Of a stretch of DNA of 64,000 bases, positions 54,992 to 63,927 are shown piece after piece. Both the position numbers and the translations under genes were made by a program. The DNA comes from Kitasatospora cathayae (GTDB taxonomy: Bacteria; Actinomycetota; Actinomycetes; Streptomycetales; Streptomycetaceae), in assembly GCF_027627435.1 (NCBI RefSeq), contig NZ_CP115451.1, positions 57,855 through 121,854 on the forward strand, written 5' to 3'. The notes under the pieces were generated by a model. It saw only the letters and a program-made list of their open reading frames with translations. It made no database searches and had not been told where the DNA came from. Every line of letters begins with the position of its first letter. Positions within the stretch are counted from its first letter, which is position 1.

Positions 54992-55366
54992 GGGGCTGCT
55001 GGGACGCCCTCGCCGCCGTCCACAGGGCCAGTCACAAGCCAGGACTGCGTGTGAGTTCTCGGTCTGACGGCGTAGGTGCTGAGTGATCTGGCGTGCTGCC
55101 CCGTCGATTGGATGAGAAAACCGGGCGATGCGCTGAGACAGCTTCTGAACTGCTGGTATCGGGCTTGGCTGAAGGATGTCCGTGGCCATGGGTCCGACCG
55201 GTGGGCCGCCGGCGGTGTTGGTCCCAGGGGTGGGGTCGGGGCGGGCCGACTGCCGCGGGGCGTCGCGTGAGCGTGTATTTCCGGGTTCCGTGATTGCTGT
55301 TGCGGGTTCGTTGGTTTTATCGCGGAGCTGGCTTGACACGTAGAGCCGAGCGCAGGTCGTCGCTGG
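54992..55366. other. Non-coding interval between the LRV operator and tniB
   Basis: No gene with convincing codon pattern is seen in this 375-base stretch. On the minus strand, downstream of tniB, a frame without a clear start encodes KLSQRIARFSHPIDGAARQI. It contains GTCTCAGCGCATCGCC and TTCTCATCCAATCGAC, weak relatives of the GTCTCA repeats at 61.9-62.1 kb, so it may be a degraded transposon end. Confidence 0.4.
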
Positions 55367-56479
55367 TCAGGCGTCGTCGTTGTGTCCGACGCGGATGGTG
55401 GTGAGGCGTTCGAGGGTGATGTTCTCGTCGCCCTCCCGCATGGCGTCGACGGCGGCCTGGCAGATGAGATGGGACAGGTGTTTGAGGTAGCCGCCGGTTC
55501 GCTTGTGGAGGTAGGCCGCGTGCTGGGTGAGGGCGTGCTCGCTGAGGTTGTGCAGGCACAAGTTGTCCTCGAACCCTTTGAGGACCTTCAGCGAGGTCTT
55601 CTGGTCGGCTTCGTGGCAGTGGATCGGGTCCAGCCACGTCACCGACAGCTCGCTGCGGACCGGCTCCTGCTTCGACGGATCCGGCTCTGGCAGGCCGGCC
55701 TTGGCCCGCTGCGTCTTGACGCGTTCCCGCAGGTTGGTATCGGCGTCCCTGTGGTTGTCGACCCGGACGCGGGCGGCCTGGACGATGTCGGCCGCGCCGG
55801 TGCCGCAGAAGATGGTCGCCACCCCGTGGCGGCTGCGAAGGTAGTCGAAGTAGTGCAGTGCCGGCCCGAGTTGGTCCGGGGTGGTGCGCTGGATGTCGTC
55901 GATGAGGAGCATGCGGGTCCGGGCACGTGCCAGGACGTGGGTGACCGGGTGGGTCAGGTCCGGTAGGCGCTTCAGGTCGAGGAGCGCCCGGTCGTCCTTG
56001 GGCGGCGGGTTGAGGCCGAGGAAGCAGGCGATCTCCCAGACCCAGTTGACCTTGCCGTCGGTGTCGTGAGGCACGGTGATGTGCACGACCGGGATCCGGC
56101 CCGCTTCCTTCCCCTCCACCCAGGCCTGGTACTCACGTCCGATCGCCCGTAGGAGGAAGGTCTTGCCGGTTCCCGCGGGGCCGTCGATCACCGTGTCGAG
56201 CGGACCCTCGGTTCTGTGTTCGTTGCCGCGGAAAGTCAGGGACGCTCGGAGCAGGGCTCGGTCGAATTCGGGGTGGGCGACGAGTCGCAGGTGGCTGTTG
56301 TAGATCAGGCGGGCGTTGTTGGTGGCGAAGGTGTCGAGGTTCGGCTGCTCCACCTTCTCGCGCACGTACCAGTTCCAGTCGTCGAGGGTGAACAGGTTCC
56401 GCAGTCGCAGCGGTGCGGCCTCGGCGTGGGCCAGGATCTGCTCTTCGCGCGGGGTGCGTTGTGTGGTGGCGGCCTTCAT
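55367..56479 (-). CDS. tniB: TniB/TnsC-like AAA ATPase of a Tn7/Tn5053-type transposon
   Basis: This encodes 370 residues; GAGGAA precedes the ATG. Walker A is VIDGPAGTGKTFLLRAIG, Walker B TRMLLIDDIQRTTPDQLGPA, and sensor I FCGTGAADIV. The N-terminal HAEAAPLRLRNLFTLDDWNW region and the C-terminal helical lid (HKRTGGYLKHLSHLICQAAV) fit TniB-like target-capture ATPases. In Tn5053 relatives TniB works with the TniA transposase and TniQ. Here only a tail of the upstream gene survives and no TniQ is seen, so the transposon is incomplete. The ATPase itself looks intact. Confidence 0.85.
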   Translation of the reverse strand: MKAATTQRTPREEQILAHAEAAPLRLRNLFTLDDWNWYVREKVEQPNLDTFATNNARLIYNSHLRLVAHPEFDRALLRASLTFRGNEHRTEGPLDTVIDGPAGTGKTFLLRAIGREYQAWVEGKEAGRIPVVHITVPHDTDGKVNWVWEIACFLGLNPPPKDDRALLDLKRLPDLTHPVTHVLARARTRMLLIDDIQRTTPDQLGPALHYFDYLRSRHGVATIFCGTGAADIVQAARVRVDNHRDADTNLRERVKTQRAKAGLPEPDPSKQEPVRSELSVTWLDPIHCHEADQKTSLKVLKGFEDNLCLHNLSEHALTQHAAYLHKRTGGYLKHLSHLICQAAVDAMREGDENITLERLTTIRVGHNDDA

Positions 56480-56527
56480 GCGGGTTCCTCAGGGAAGGTA
56501 GCGCGGCTGGGGTAGAAGCTGTGTGTC

Positions 56528-57003
56528 TCACCCGCCCAGATCCGGGACGGGGCCGTCGGGCTCCTTGGCGTCCTGGCGGCCGTCCGCGGGGGCCCGCGGG
56601 GGATGAGCCGCAGACGGCCCGATGGGGTCGACTTGTCGGCGGCGGGCGGTGGAGGAGTCGGGAAAAGCGGTGATCGTGTTCAGGTCGATGTCGGCCAGCC
56701 CCGCATATGGGTCGGGTTCCGCCGCTGGGGCCGGGACGTCAACCAGGAGTTGAGCGATGGCGACCGTGGGTGTGGAGGGCACTTCGCGTCCGCGGACGGG
56801 CAGGGTCGGGTAGGCGGTGATGGTGTCCAGGTCGACGTGGGGCAGGTTCGTGTACGGGTCCGCGGGGGTGGTGTCCTCGACGTCCAGGGGCCTGCCCTGG
56901 AAGGGATGATCGGGCCCGTCCGCCGGGCGGGGCCCTTGCGGCTGCGGGCGCGGCGTTCCCGCAGGGCCAAGGCGAGTGAGGCCTCGGCGACGGTGTCGAT
57001 GCG
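56528..57003 (-). pseudogene. C-terminal remnant of the gene upstream of tniB (probably tniA)
   Basis: The frame that ends at 56528 encodes two similar segments, DPYTNLPHVDLDTITAYP and DPYAGLADIDLNTITAFP, and the tail GPVPDLGG. A neighbouring frame encodes IDTVAEASLALRERRARSRK just before, so a frame change is present near 56900. The piece is cut at about 57003 by IS256 DNA. Its place before tniB fits a TniA C-terminus; the repeated motif may be a tether for TniB. Confidence 0.5.
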
Positions 57004-57085
57004 CGCGCACGGCCTCGGCGGTGGGCTGGGCGAAGATCGTGCGGATGGTCGCGGCCACCATCTCCGTCGCCTCCTTCGGGATCAC
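57004..57085 (-). mobile_element. Internal fragment of an IS256-family transposase
   Basis: IPKEATEMVAATIRTIFAQP then TAEAVRA matches an internal stretch of IS256 transposases (between the DDE Asp residues and the final Glu). It is fused directly to the tniA-like tail. Confidence 0.65.
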
Positions 57086-57198
57086 CGGATGGCGTCCCGT
57101 GGAGTGGTGTAGCAGGGATCTTGGAGTAACCCCTGGTCATGGGGCAGCCATCGCGCAACTCTCTGAGTAGAAAGGCGAGTTCACTCGGGAGGTGCGCG

Positions 57199-57420
57199 AT
57201 GGCCTTGTCTCAGTCTGACCTACTCCGCCTCATGGAGTCACTGCGTACGGCGGACGGAATCGAGTTGATCAGGGTCCTGGCTCAGCGGATCCTGCAGGAG
57301 CTGATCGAGGCCGAGGCGACCGCCCGGATCGGCGCGGAGCCGGGCGAGCGCACCGAGGCCCGTACCACCTGGCGCAACGGCCACCGGGACAAGACGCTCA
57401 CCACGCAGGCCGGTGACCTG
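57199..57420 (+). pseudogene. N-terminal fragment of an IS256-family transposase
   Basis: ATG 57199 has an excellent GGGAGGTG site. The product MALSQSDLLRLMESLRTADG, LAQRILQELIEAEATARIGA, RTTWRNGHRDKTLTTQAGDL is the standard IS256 N-terminus. After GDLELA the coding sequence is lost at about 57420, where IS5-type DNA of the opposite strand begins. The internal and C-terminal catalytic parts are absent here; the piece at 57004-57085 may come from a related copy. Confidence 0.82.
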
Positions 57421-57429
57421 GAGCTGGCG

Positions 57430-57739
57430 CCGCTACACCTCCAACAGCGCGGTGTGCAGGCGGGGCCAGACACCGGCTTTTTTGGTCCAGTCCCAGGCGG
57501 CGCCAGGCGGTCACGCCCGAGCAACCCACCGTCGGTGCCGGTACGTCACGCCATGCCACACCCTTGCGCAGCACGTAGATGATGCCCGCCAGTGCAACCC
57601 GGTCAGGCACCCGAAGCCGGCCTGGGTGCTGGCGCCTTCGTTCGGGCTGTGGTGGCAGTAGTGAGGCTATGCGCTTCCACAGGTCCTCGGGGACAAGATC
57701 ATCGGACACCTCGCAGACCCTGCCGACGAAGATCGCCAA
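57430..57739 (-). pseudogene. N-terminal fragment of an IS5-type transposase
   Basis: The minus strand encodes SDDLVPEDLWKRIASLLPPQ, HPGRLRVPDRVALAGIIYVL and RKGVAWRDVPAPTVGCSGVT then AWRRL, the conserved DUF4096-like start of IS5-family transposases. The frame then shifts (the expected DWTKKAGVWPRLHTALLEV is in the next frame) and stops. It is truncated against the IS256 fragment. Confidence 0.78.
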
Positions 57740-57779
57740 TTCGTCCTGGGCGGCCGCGCGCCGGGGGCCGCGGGCGGGG

Positions 57780-58316
57780 TCGGCACGGTGCGTTCCTGGT
57801 CGACCGAGACCGAGTTCCTGCTGCCGGGCGGCCGACGCAAGGTGCGGCCGGACGGTGTGTGGCAGGCCCCGGAGATCGCGGTGCCGGTGTTGATGGTCGA
57901 GGTCGACCGCTCCACCATGGCCCCGGCCGACGTCGCCGCGAAGTCCCCCGGTACCGCGAGCTGTTCCGCACCAAGGTCCGCGACAACGACCCGGCCCTCG
58001 CCGACCGGGAGTTGGCCGACCGGACGGTGCACTGGTGGCGCCGCGCCTGGCCCGAGCACGCCCGCGCCGGGTACCCGCCGGTCGCGCTGGTCGTCACCGA
58101 CGCCGGACCGGTCGCGCTGGAGGGCCGGCAGCAGGCCGTCGCTTCGTCGACTGCTGGCGCGGCCGGTGGTGTCGGGTGGTCCGCGACGACAACGACGGGT
58201 GGCGCGAGTACGACGACGCCGTGCCCATCGTCGCGACCACCCTGGAGCTGCTGGCCACCCGCGGGCCGTGGATCCCTGCGGTTCCAACGTCCTGGTTCCT
58301 CATGGGCCACGGCCGG
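57780..58316 (+). pseudogene. Frameshifted C-terminal remnant of a replication-relaxation-type protein (copy 1)
   Basis: Three frames in succession give RSWSTETEFLLPGGRRKVRP with DGVWQAPEIAVPVLMVEVDR, then YRELFRTKVRDNDPALADRE and VHWWRRAWPEHARAGYPPVA, then WCRVVRDDNDGWREYDDAVP and LELLATRGPWIPAVPTSWFL. RPDGVW...VEVDRSTM resembles the nuclease-like domain of plasmid/ICE replication-relaxation proteins. At least two frameshifts make it non-functional. DNA at 57835-57915 is nearly identical to the last 80 bases of the window. Confidence 0.65.
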
Positions 58317-58435
58317 ATGATCTCTCCTGGACCGATTCTGCGGTTGGACGCAACAGTTCGCGGCGCCTGTCCCGTGTATTCGGGCGAGGGTGCGCGCCGC
58401 GCACCGGAAACCCCTCAGGAAAGCAGCGAGGCCGC

Positions 58436-58954
58436 ATGTCACCGGAGTTGGAGCAGTCCTTCGACGAGTTCGTCGCGGGCCGGTACGCCGCGCTGCGTCG
58501 CACCGGTTACCTGCTCTGCGGCGACTGGCACCTCGCCGAGGACCTCGTGCAGATCACCCTGGTGAAGCTGTACGCGCGATGGCCGCGGCTGCGGGAGCCG
58601 GAGTCGGCGGCCGGCTACGCCCGCACCACCCTGGTCCGTAACTACATCGACACCCGGCGGCTGCGCCGCTCGCACGAGGTCGCGGCACCGGAACTGCCTG
58701 ACTCACCGGCGTCCGGGCCGGCCGGCGCCTCGGCGGACCCGGAGCGGCGGCTGGCGCTGCTGGCCGCGCTGGCGCAGGTCACCCCGGCGTACCGGGCGGC
58801 GCTGGTGCTGCGGTTCTGGGAGGACCAGACGATCGAGGCGACGGCGGCGGTCCTGCGCCAGAGCACCGGCACGGTGAAGTCCAACACCAGCCGGGGACTG
58901 GCCCAACTGCGGGCGATCCTCGGCGACTCGCTGCACGAGATCGCGGCGGACTGA
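58436..58954 (+). CDS. SigE-family (SigE/SigL50-like) ECF sigma factor
   Basis: The product has 172 residues; ATG 58436 has CAGGAAAGCAGC upstream. Region 2: FDEFVAGRYAALRRTGYLLC then GDWHLAEDLVQITLVKLYAR and WPRL, the form typical of Streptomyces SigE-family factors. Region 4: LAQVTPAYRAALVLRFWEDQ and TAAVLRQSTGTVKSNTSRGL. The linker contains Pro/Ala. The next gene, 48 bases downstream, encodes a membrane protein of the kind that usually accompanies these sigma factors. The pair is intact amid transposon debris. Confidence 0.9.
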   Translation: MSPELEQSFDEFVAGRYAALRRTGYLLCGDWHLAEDLVQITLVKLYARWPRLREPESAAGYARTTLVRNYIDTRRLRRSHEVAAPELPDSPASGPAGASADPERRLALLAALAQVTPAYRAALVLRFWEDQTIEATAAVLRQSTGTVKSNTSRGLAQLRAILGDSLHEIAAD

Positions 58955-59002
58955 GCACGTGACGCGCACGGACGAGAACACGGCAGAGGAGAGGAAGACG
59001 GG

Positions 59003-59863
59003 ATGACCCGGGACGATCCGGCGCTCGACGCCGACGAGATGGGCGCGCTGTTCCGTTCGGTGCTTGACCAGGCAGAGCCCGCCACTTCCCCGGGGCTGCT
59101 CCCCGAGGTCCGCCGCTCCGGCGGGCGGCTGCGGCGCCGCCGCCGGCTGACGGCGGCAGGCGCCACGGTGGCGGCGGTGAGCCTGCTGGCCACGGCGGGC
59201 TGGGCAGTCAACGGACGGACCGCGGCGCAGCGCACGACCGTCCCGGCGGCTCCGACGACATCGGCCACGTCCAGCACCCCGGTGCCCACGTCCTTCCCGC
59301 CGCCGCCACCCAACACGGACCAGGCTGCACACGCGGCGTGGGAGCGGCAGGTCAACACGGCCGGGCACCAGGCCCTGCTGAAGGTGTTCCGTACTCACCT
59401 GCCGACCGACTTCACCAGCGTGTCGGACGGCGACGGGACCTGGCGCTCAGCGGTGTTCGAGTTCACCAGGAAGGACGGCGGTGCCGTGGGAGCGTGGCGG
59501 GAGGACGAGATGTACGCCGACAGGGAGAGCGGCCAGGCCTCGCCCTGCGAGACGAGCTCGAACCGGACGGGCCCGGTGCCCCCCGTCGGCAAGGACTGTG
59601 TGAGCCGAACGCTGCCGGACGGCTCGGTCGCCTGGGCCTTCCACCCGCTGAACCCCGGCCGGGGGCAGTGGAGCGCGCTCACGGTAGTGACCCCCCAGAA
59701 CAGGAAGTACGGCCTGGACTTCGACCGCAACGGCAAGCCCCCGTTCCAGCCGACCGACGAGACCGTCGCCCTCCCCCAGCTACTGGACCTGGCCGCCGCA
59801 CCGGGCTTCCTGGAGGCGATTCGCGACGGCTGGTACTACAAGGCCACGCAGCCCGCCGGATGA
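59003..59863 (+). CDS. Membrane protein partnering the SigE-type sigma factor
   Basis: The product has 286 residues. N-terminal cytoplasmic domain ALDADEMGALFRSVLDQAEP and an Arg-rich stop-transfer stretch (GRLRRRRRLTAAGATV), one membrane span (VAAVSLLATAGWAV), a Pro/Thr/Ser-rich linker, then an extracytoplasmic domain with WRSAVFEFTRKDGGAVGAWR, a Cys pair (SPCETSS, KDCVSRT) and a C-terminal AIRDGWYYK. This layout is typical of proteins encoded after Streptomyces SigE-like sigma genes. They are often presumed anti-sigma factors, though a classic zinc anti-sigma motif is absent. Confidence 0.75.
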   Translation: MTRDDPALDADEMGALFRSVLDQAEPATSPGLLPEVRRSGGRLRRRRRLTAAGATVAAVSLLATAGWAVNGRTAAQRTTVPAAPTTSATSSTPVPTSFPPPPPNTDQAAHAAWERQVNTAGHQALLKVFRTHLPTDFTSVSDGDGTWRSAVFEFTRKDGGAVGAWREDEMYADRESGQASPCETSSNRTGPVPPVGKDCVSRTLPDGSVAWAFHPLNPGRGQWSALTVVTPQNRKYGLDFDRNGKPPFQPTDETVALPQLLDLAAAPGFLEAIRDGWYYKATQPAG

Positions 59864-60098
59864 ACCACCACCGGTGCCAGGGAGCGCGGGGGCGTCCCTG
59901 GCACCGGCGGCCCGCGACCAGGCGAGTATCGGACAGCAGCGAGGCGCTCCAGAGGCGCGCGGCTGCGCCCGAAATCTGCGACGTCCCGAGCGTTCCCCTG
60001 GGCAGACACGAACTCCACGGCCAGGACGCCACCCTGGAACGATTCCACGTCGACCGCCAGCTCGAAGAGGCTCTCGGCCACGGCCCCGAGGCGACCAG

Positions 60099-60350
60099 GC
60101 GGCGAAGCTGGACGGGCTGGACGAGCTGTGGCGCCTGGAGCCGGACTGGAACCGCTCCTACCGGCGCCTGCTCGCCTACCTCGCCGCCGGCGGAACCCTC
60201 GACGGCCCCGCCAACCGCACCGGCCTCGGCGACGACCCGGCCTTCCGCCCCGGCACCTGGCTGCGCAAGCAGGCGACGGCCCGCACCGACGGCAAGCTCA
60301 CCCAGCAGCAGACCACCCTCATGGACGCGCTCACCCGGCACGCCGAGACG
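60099..60350 (+). pseudogene. Remnant of the helicase C-terminal (HA) region
   Basis: The sequence encodes LDELWRLEPDWNRSYRRLLA, GGTLDGPANRTGLGDDPAFR, PGTWLRKQATARTDGKLTQQ and DALTRHAET, almost identical to the last 80 residues of the helicase at 43.3-45.7 kb. Only the final HA repeat is present; the start and the helicase motors are missing. The frame continues into unrelated DNA. Together with the two replication-relaxation fragments it shows that this region was built from copies of telomere-proximal genes. Confidence 0.8.
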
Positions 60351-60852
60351 GATTGTTTGGGCTCGGCCCGAGGACCTGGCTGGGCATCGCAACGCTCGCC
60401 GTTCCCCGGATGGCGAGACCGACTGGGCGGAACCCTCCACGAATACCAACATGCCGCGTGACCAGGCCGGATGATTTATCGGCACCCACACTGCCGAAGT
60501 CGGCAGCGGGGGCGGGCTCGACCACCCGGAACGCCGAACATCCGACAGCGTGGAGAGGTTGGCTGACGGATCCCGCCGGAGCCGTCGACCAGGCGGTCGG
60601 CCGCCGCCGACAGCTCCGCCCGCGAGAAGGCGGTCGGCACCAGCTCGACCCGCGCCGAGGCCGCGTGCCGCCGGACCGCCTTCGCGGCCCTCCGCGCCAC
60701 CTGCCGGTGCTGAGCGGTATCGGGGCTGCGGCCACGACCGGCTCGGCGAATCGACGGTCTGTCGGCTCGCAGCTCGCCTGGGAGAAGATCGTGGCCGCGG
60801 CCGAGAGTCTAAGTTGGGCACACGCAACCCGATCCCGATTGGCACTGGTCAG
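60351..60852. other. Stretch without a convincing gene
   Basis: On the minus strand a frame encodes RAAKAVRRHAASARVELVPT and AFSRAELSAAADRLVDGSG, which looks like a fragment of a helical protein, but it has no start and is broken on both sides. Nothing else is supported. Confidence 0.4.
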
Positions 60853-61305
60853 ATGGCTTACCGCTCCGACACCGTCCCGGCTCGCTCATCCTCGAACGCG
60901 CGATGGCCGCGGCTCACCACCATGGCGGTCCTGACCGTCCCGATTGGACTGGCCTGCACGGGCTACGCGTTCTGGGCCCATGGCCACTACGTCGGCGGAC
61001 TGTTTTGCGTTCCCACCCCCGCGATACCCGTGTCCGCACGGGTCGCAGCATGGGCCGGCCCTGCCATCGGCATACTTGCCGCGCTGTTCCTCTCCGTGCT
61101 GCTGTGGGCCGCGGTGCGGGACAAGAACACCACGGCACGGCCTCTCAAGCTGCTGCTGATGATCATCGCGCTCATCATCGACCTGCTGCTCATCGCGCCG
61201 GAGGTGTCCAACCTTCACTTGGTCCTTCCGGACTTCAAGCCGCACAAGGTCACCGCCAGCTTCTGCAAGGAGGGCCACGACTACCAGGATCCGCGGAGCC
61301 CGTGA
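60853..61305 (+). CDS. Small membrane protein (150 aa)
   Basis: From ATG 60853 the product has three or four membrane helices: MAVLTVPIGLACTGYAFWAH, AGPAIGILAALFLSVLLWAA and LLLMIIALIIDLLLIAPEV, with a charged loop (VRDKNTTARPLK) and a C-terminal polar part (SFCKEGHDYQDPRSP). An in-frame ATG at 60922 would give a shorter protein starting at helix 1. The function is unknown. It appears intact between remnants. Confidence 0.65.
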   Translation: MAYRSDTVPARSSSNARWPRLTTMAVLTVPIGLACTGYAFWAHGHYVGGLFCVPTPAIPVSARVAAWAGPAIGILAALFLSVLLWAAVRDKNTTARPLKLLLMIIALIIDLLLIAPEVSNLHLVLPDFKPHKVTASFCKEGHDYQDPRSP

Positions 61306-61466
61306 TCATGTCGCCGGCCGGCCGCACTCCGGAGCGAGGTGCGGTGAAGTCGCGCCCGGTCCGGTCCGGTCCGGGACGAACACCGGCTTGCGGGCCCGGC
61401 ACGTCAGGCCACGGCGCCGACGACGGGTGACACGGTAGGAACTGCTCCTCGGCCGGGACCACCGTC

Positions 61467-61570
61467 ATCCACCTTGGCTTCAGGGGCGCCTACGGCGTCC
61501 CGCGCGTGTATGCGGAACTGCGCCGACGGGGTCGCGCCGAGTTCAACGAACCGGCGGAGGAGGGCCTTAA
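61467..61570 (+). pseudogene. Fragment of an IS3-type transposase
   Basis: FRGAYGVPRVYAELRRRGRA resembles the conserved SRGTYGAPRIHAELRRRG segment of IS3-family OrfB. Only about 30 residues survive. Confidence 0.55.
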
Positions 61571-61579
61571 CAGTCCGGC

Positions 61580-61745
61580 GTCGGCTACGTCCTGGCAGTG
61601 CCCAAGTCCCAATTCAGCGTGGGCTGTCCACGCATCGACTGGCTGTTTGCCCAGGCCCCGGCCGAGGCCTGGGAGCGGATCTCATGCGGAGATAGCGCCA
61701 ATGGACCGCGAATCTACGACTGGGCGGCCATCCGGCTGCCCGCTG
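61580..61745 (+). pseudogene. Fragment of an IS701-type transposase
   Basis: GYVLAVPKSQFSVG, RIDWLFAQAPAEAWERISCG and GPRIYDWAAIRLPA match the middle of IS701-like transposases (LAQAPPEAWQRLSxGDGAKGxRxYDWA). Both ends are missing. Confidence 0.6.
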
Positions 61746-61915
61746 CAACGGAGTTCGACTACCAGGACGAGACCCCGGTCCTCGGTGCCGCCGTTCGGGC
61801 CGGCCTGGGCGAGGCCTCGGCCGCCGTCCCTGGACCTCCGCCTCGCCACGGTCCGGTCGGGCTCTGCGCGAGGCCACGTGCTGCTCCCCGCCGTCCCGGC
61901 CGCCGTCTGTGTGCA

Positions 61916-62128
61916 GTCTCAAAAAAGATGCAACTTTGCTGAAGCTGTGAGCTGCAGGTTTGCAGATTGGCTGAGACGCTGATTCTGAGTCGATCATGGC
62001 AAGGGCGTGTCGGCGACGGTCGAACCCGACGCCGAGAGGGCGCTGATTGGCGGGGCATTGGTGCAGGTCGTCGGAGTGTGCTCGTGGTTTTGCAGGTTGG
62101 TTGAGACGTTTGGCAGATTGATTGAGAC
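61916..62128. repeat. Array of GTCTCA-N6-CTGCAAA repeats (possible transposon end)
   Basis: Copies: 61916-61933 on the plus strand (GTCTCAaaaaagATGCAA), then on the minus strand 61959-61977 (GTCTCAgccaatCTGCAAA), 62089-62107 (GTCTCAaccaacCTGCAAA) and 62109-62128 (GTCTCAatcaatCTGCCAAA). The last two are in tandem, one base apart. Arrays of this size and spacing are what TnsB/TniA transposases bind at Tn7- and Tn5053-type ends, and a tniB gene lies 5.4 kb away. Confidence 0.65.
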
Positions 62129-62368
62129 TCCATGGGCGGCCTGGGACGGGCCCGTCCCAGGCCTGCGCGATGCGGTGTGGGGTGTTGATCGGGCTGCTGG
62201 GCCGTGGCTGCTCGCGGTCCTCGGCCTACCCTGGGCGGGCTGAGCCGGTCTGGGGGGTGGACGTGTGGCTCAGTCGTCCTCGGGGGCGTCTGGGTCGTCG
62301 GTGGGGGGATGTCCATGGGGGCAGCCGCGCGCTCGGGTGGTGGTTTCGGGCGTGGCATGCTGCCTTGC

Positions 62369-62941
62369 ATGATCGATACTCCCGATATCGACGCCTCGGG
62401 CGGGACTTGGTCGTTCGCGACCGCGCGCGAGCCGGCCGAGTTCCCCGGGGTCGAGGTCGAGGGCGTGCCCGGTGTCGAGCACGCCGGGGGAGCAGGCCGT
62501 ACCCTGTGCGGGATCCGCGGCCGGTACCTGAAGCTCTTCCTGCACCACTTCCAGCCCCAAGGCCTGGCCTCGTGCCGGAAGTGTCGAGCGCTGGCCGAGG
62601 GGGCGCCGTCGCGGCCGTGCGGGCAGGAACGCCTGCACGACCTGCTCCTCCAGGAAGCCGAAGACGGGCCGCTGCGTACGGACCTGCTCGCCGCGCTGCG
62701 CCGGGGTGCGCGGATCGCGATCTGGATCACCGGCCCGGCGAAGGACCTCACCCGCTTCCACTCGCGGATCGACCGGATGACGGAGGAGGCCGACCCGGCC
62801 GCCGAGGCGCTCGCAGCGGCCAAAACCTCCATCACGCTGGCCCGCATCGAGGACGCCGACCGGCAGTACCTCGTCGTCCTGCCGCCCGACGGCCGCGCCT
62901 GCATCGCGCGCGGGGCGAAGGATGCCCCGCCCCGGGCATAG
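62369..62941 (+). CDS. Hypothetical protein (190 aa)
   Basis: ATG 62369 is chosen from several in-frame starts by where coding character begins (MIDTPDIDASGGTWSFATAR). The middle has EHAGGAGRTLCGIRGRYLKL and FQPQGLASCRKCRALAEGAP with one CxxC. The C-terminal half is helical (LLLQEAEDGPLRTDLLAALR, RIDRMTEEADPAAEALAAAK) and ends with a strand ADRQYLVVLPPDGRACI. Not recognised. Confidence 0.55.
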   Translation: MIDTPDIDASGGTWSFATAREPAEFPGVEVEGVPGVEHAGGAGRTLCGIRGRYLKLFLHHFQPQGLASCRKCRALAEGAPSRPCGQERLHDLLLQEAEDGPLRTDLLAALRRGARIAIWITGPAKDLTRFHSRIDRMTEEADPAAEALAAAKTSITLARIEDADRQYLVVLPPDGRACIARGAKDAPPRA

Positions 62942-63042
62942 CTCAGTCCTCCTCCGACTGCCGTCGCCGGGCCGTCGCTATCCTGCTGCTCCGCCAGCGT
63001 GCTGACGCGGCCGGGACGAGCGGGCGGCGAGGCGTGCGGTGG

Positions 63043-63927
63043 CTACGCGAGTCCCAGGGCGGAGGCGCTCCATCCGAGGGCCTCGGGTGTGTGCCAGCGC
63101 GGCCGGGCGCCGCCCGACTGGGCTATGGCCTGGCCTGTGATGAAGGCTTCCTGGTGTCGTGGGTTGAGCTCGCGGACTCGCTCCCACAGGGCCCGCGCCT
63201 GGGCTTCCTGGGCGGCGCTGACCATGAACTCCATCAGGTCCTGGGCGAAGTCCCACGGCCCGAGCAGCGCATCGGGGGCCGTGCTCGCGATCGACCGTGG
63301 ATCGTCCGAACCCGAGAACCACGGCAGAGCCGTCTCGTGCAGGTGGTCCGCGAACCGCTCGAGGTTCGCCAAGCGCCTGACGGGGTCGGTCAGCACGGCG
63401 GAGTGTGTGCTGGACATGTCCAGGAAGCTGGACGCGCACACGATCGACTCCACCGAGGCCGGCCTGGTGACGGTCAGGTCGAGATGGGACCGGCGCCAGG
63501 CACCGAGGCCGTCGTCGAAGACGGTCAGGCTCTCGACCCTGAACTCGATCAGCTGCCCGGCACGGTTGTACTTGCTCTTCGCCAACCCGATCATCTCGCG
63601 GCGCCCTGCCGTTCGCCGTTCCAGCGCGAGCCGCGATCTGACCCAGACGAACCCGTCCAGCATCTGCGCCAGGCAGGCCGCTGCGGCGTGAACGACGTCA
63701 GCGGGCTTCTCGGACGTGATGAGGCGAGCGACGAGGTCAGGCTCTGGCGAGATCACCAGCACATGATGCTGCAGGCACAAGCGGCGGCTTCGTCCGGGGA
63801 CCGCCGGAGGCCTCCGGGGCGTGGACGCGTCCGTGACGGTCGAGGTCGGCGAAGGTGGCGGCGCTCTGCGGCGGGACGTTTTGGAGCGGGTCAATTCGAC
63901 GGCATTACCGGAAAACCGCCACCGCAA
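63043..63927 (-). CDS. Hypothetical protein, N-terminus probably chimeric
   Basis: The frame is open for 294 residues. The part from HVLVISPEPDLVARLITSEK onward looks like a genuine soluble protein (AACLAQMLDGFVWVRSRLAL, SKYNRAGQLIEFRVESLTVF, LGPWDFAQDLMEFMVSAAQE). The first 50 residues are Arg/Pro-rich and abut the replication-relaxation fragment, so the natural start is probably lost or is a GTG near 63765. The family is not recognised. Confidence 0.5.
   Translation of the reverse strand: MRWRFSGNAVELTRSKTSRRRAPPPSPTSTVTDASTPRRPPAVPGRSRRLCLQHHVLVISPEPDLVARLITSEKPADVVHAAAACLAQMLDGFVWVRSRLALERRTAGRREMIGLAKSKYNRAGQLIEFRVESLTVFDDGLGAWRRSHLDLTVTRPASVESIVCASSFLDMSSTHSAVLTDPVRRLANLERFADHLHETALPWFSGSDDPRSIASTAPDALLGPWDFAQDLMEFMVSAAQEAQARALWERVRELNPRHQEAFITGQAIAQSGGARPRWHTPEALGWSASALGLA

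Noticed and set aside
61916..62128. CRISPR array
   Set aside because: Only four repeats, one inverted, with unequal spacing and no cas genes. A transposon-end array fits better.
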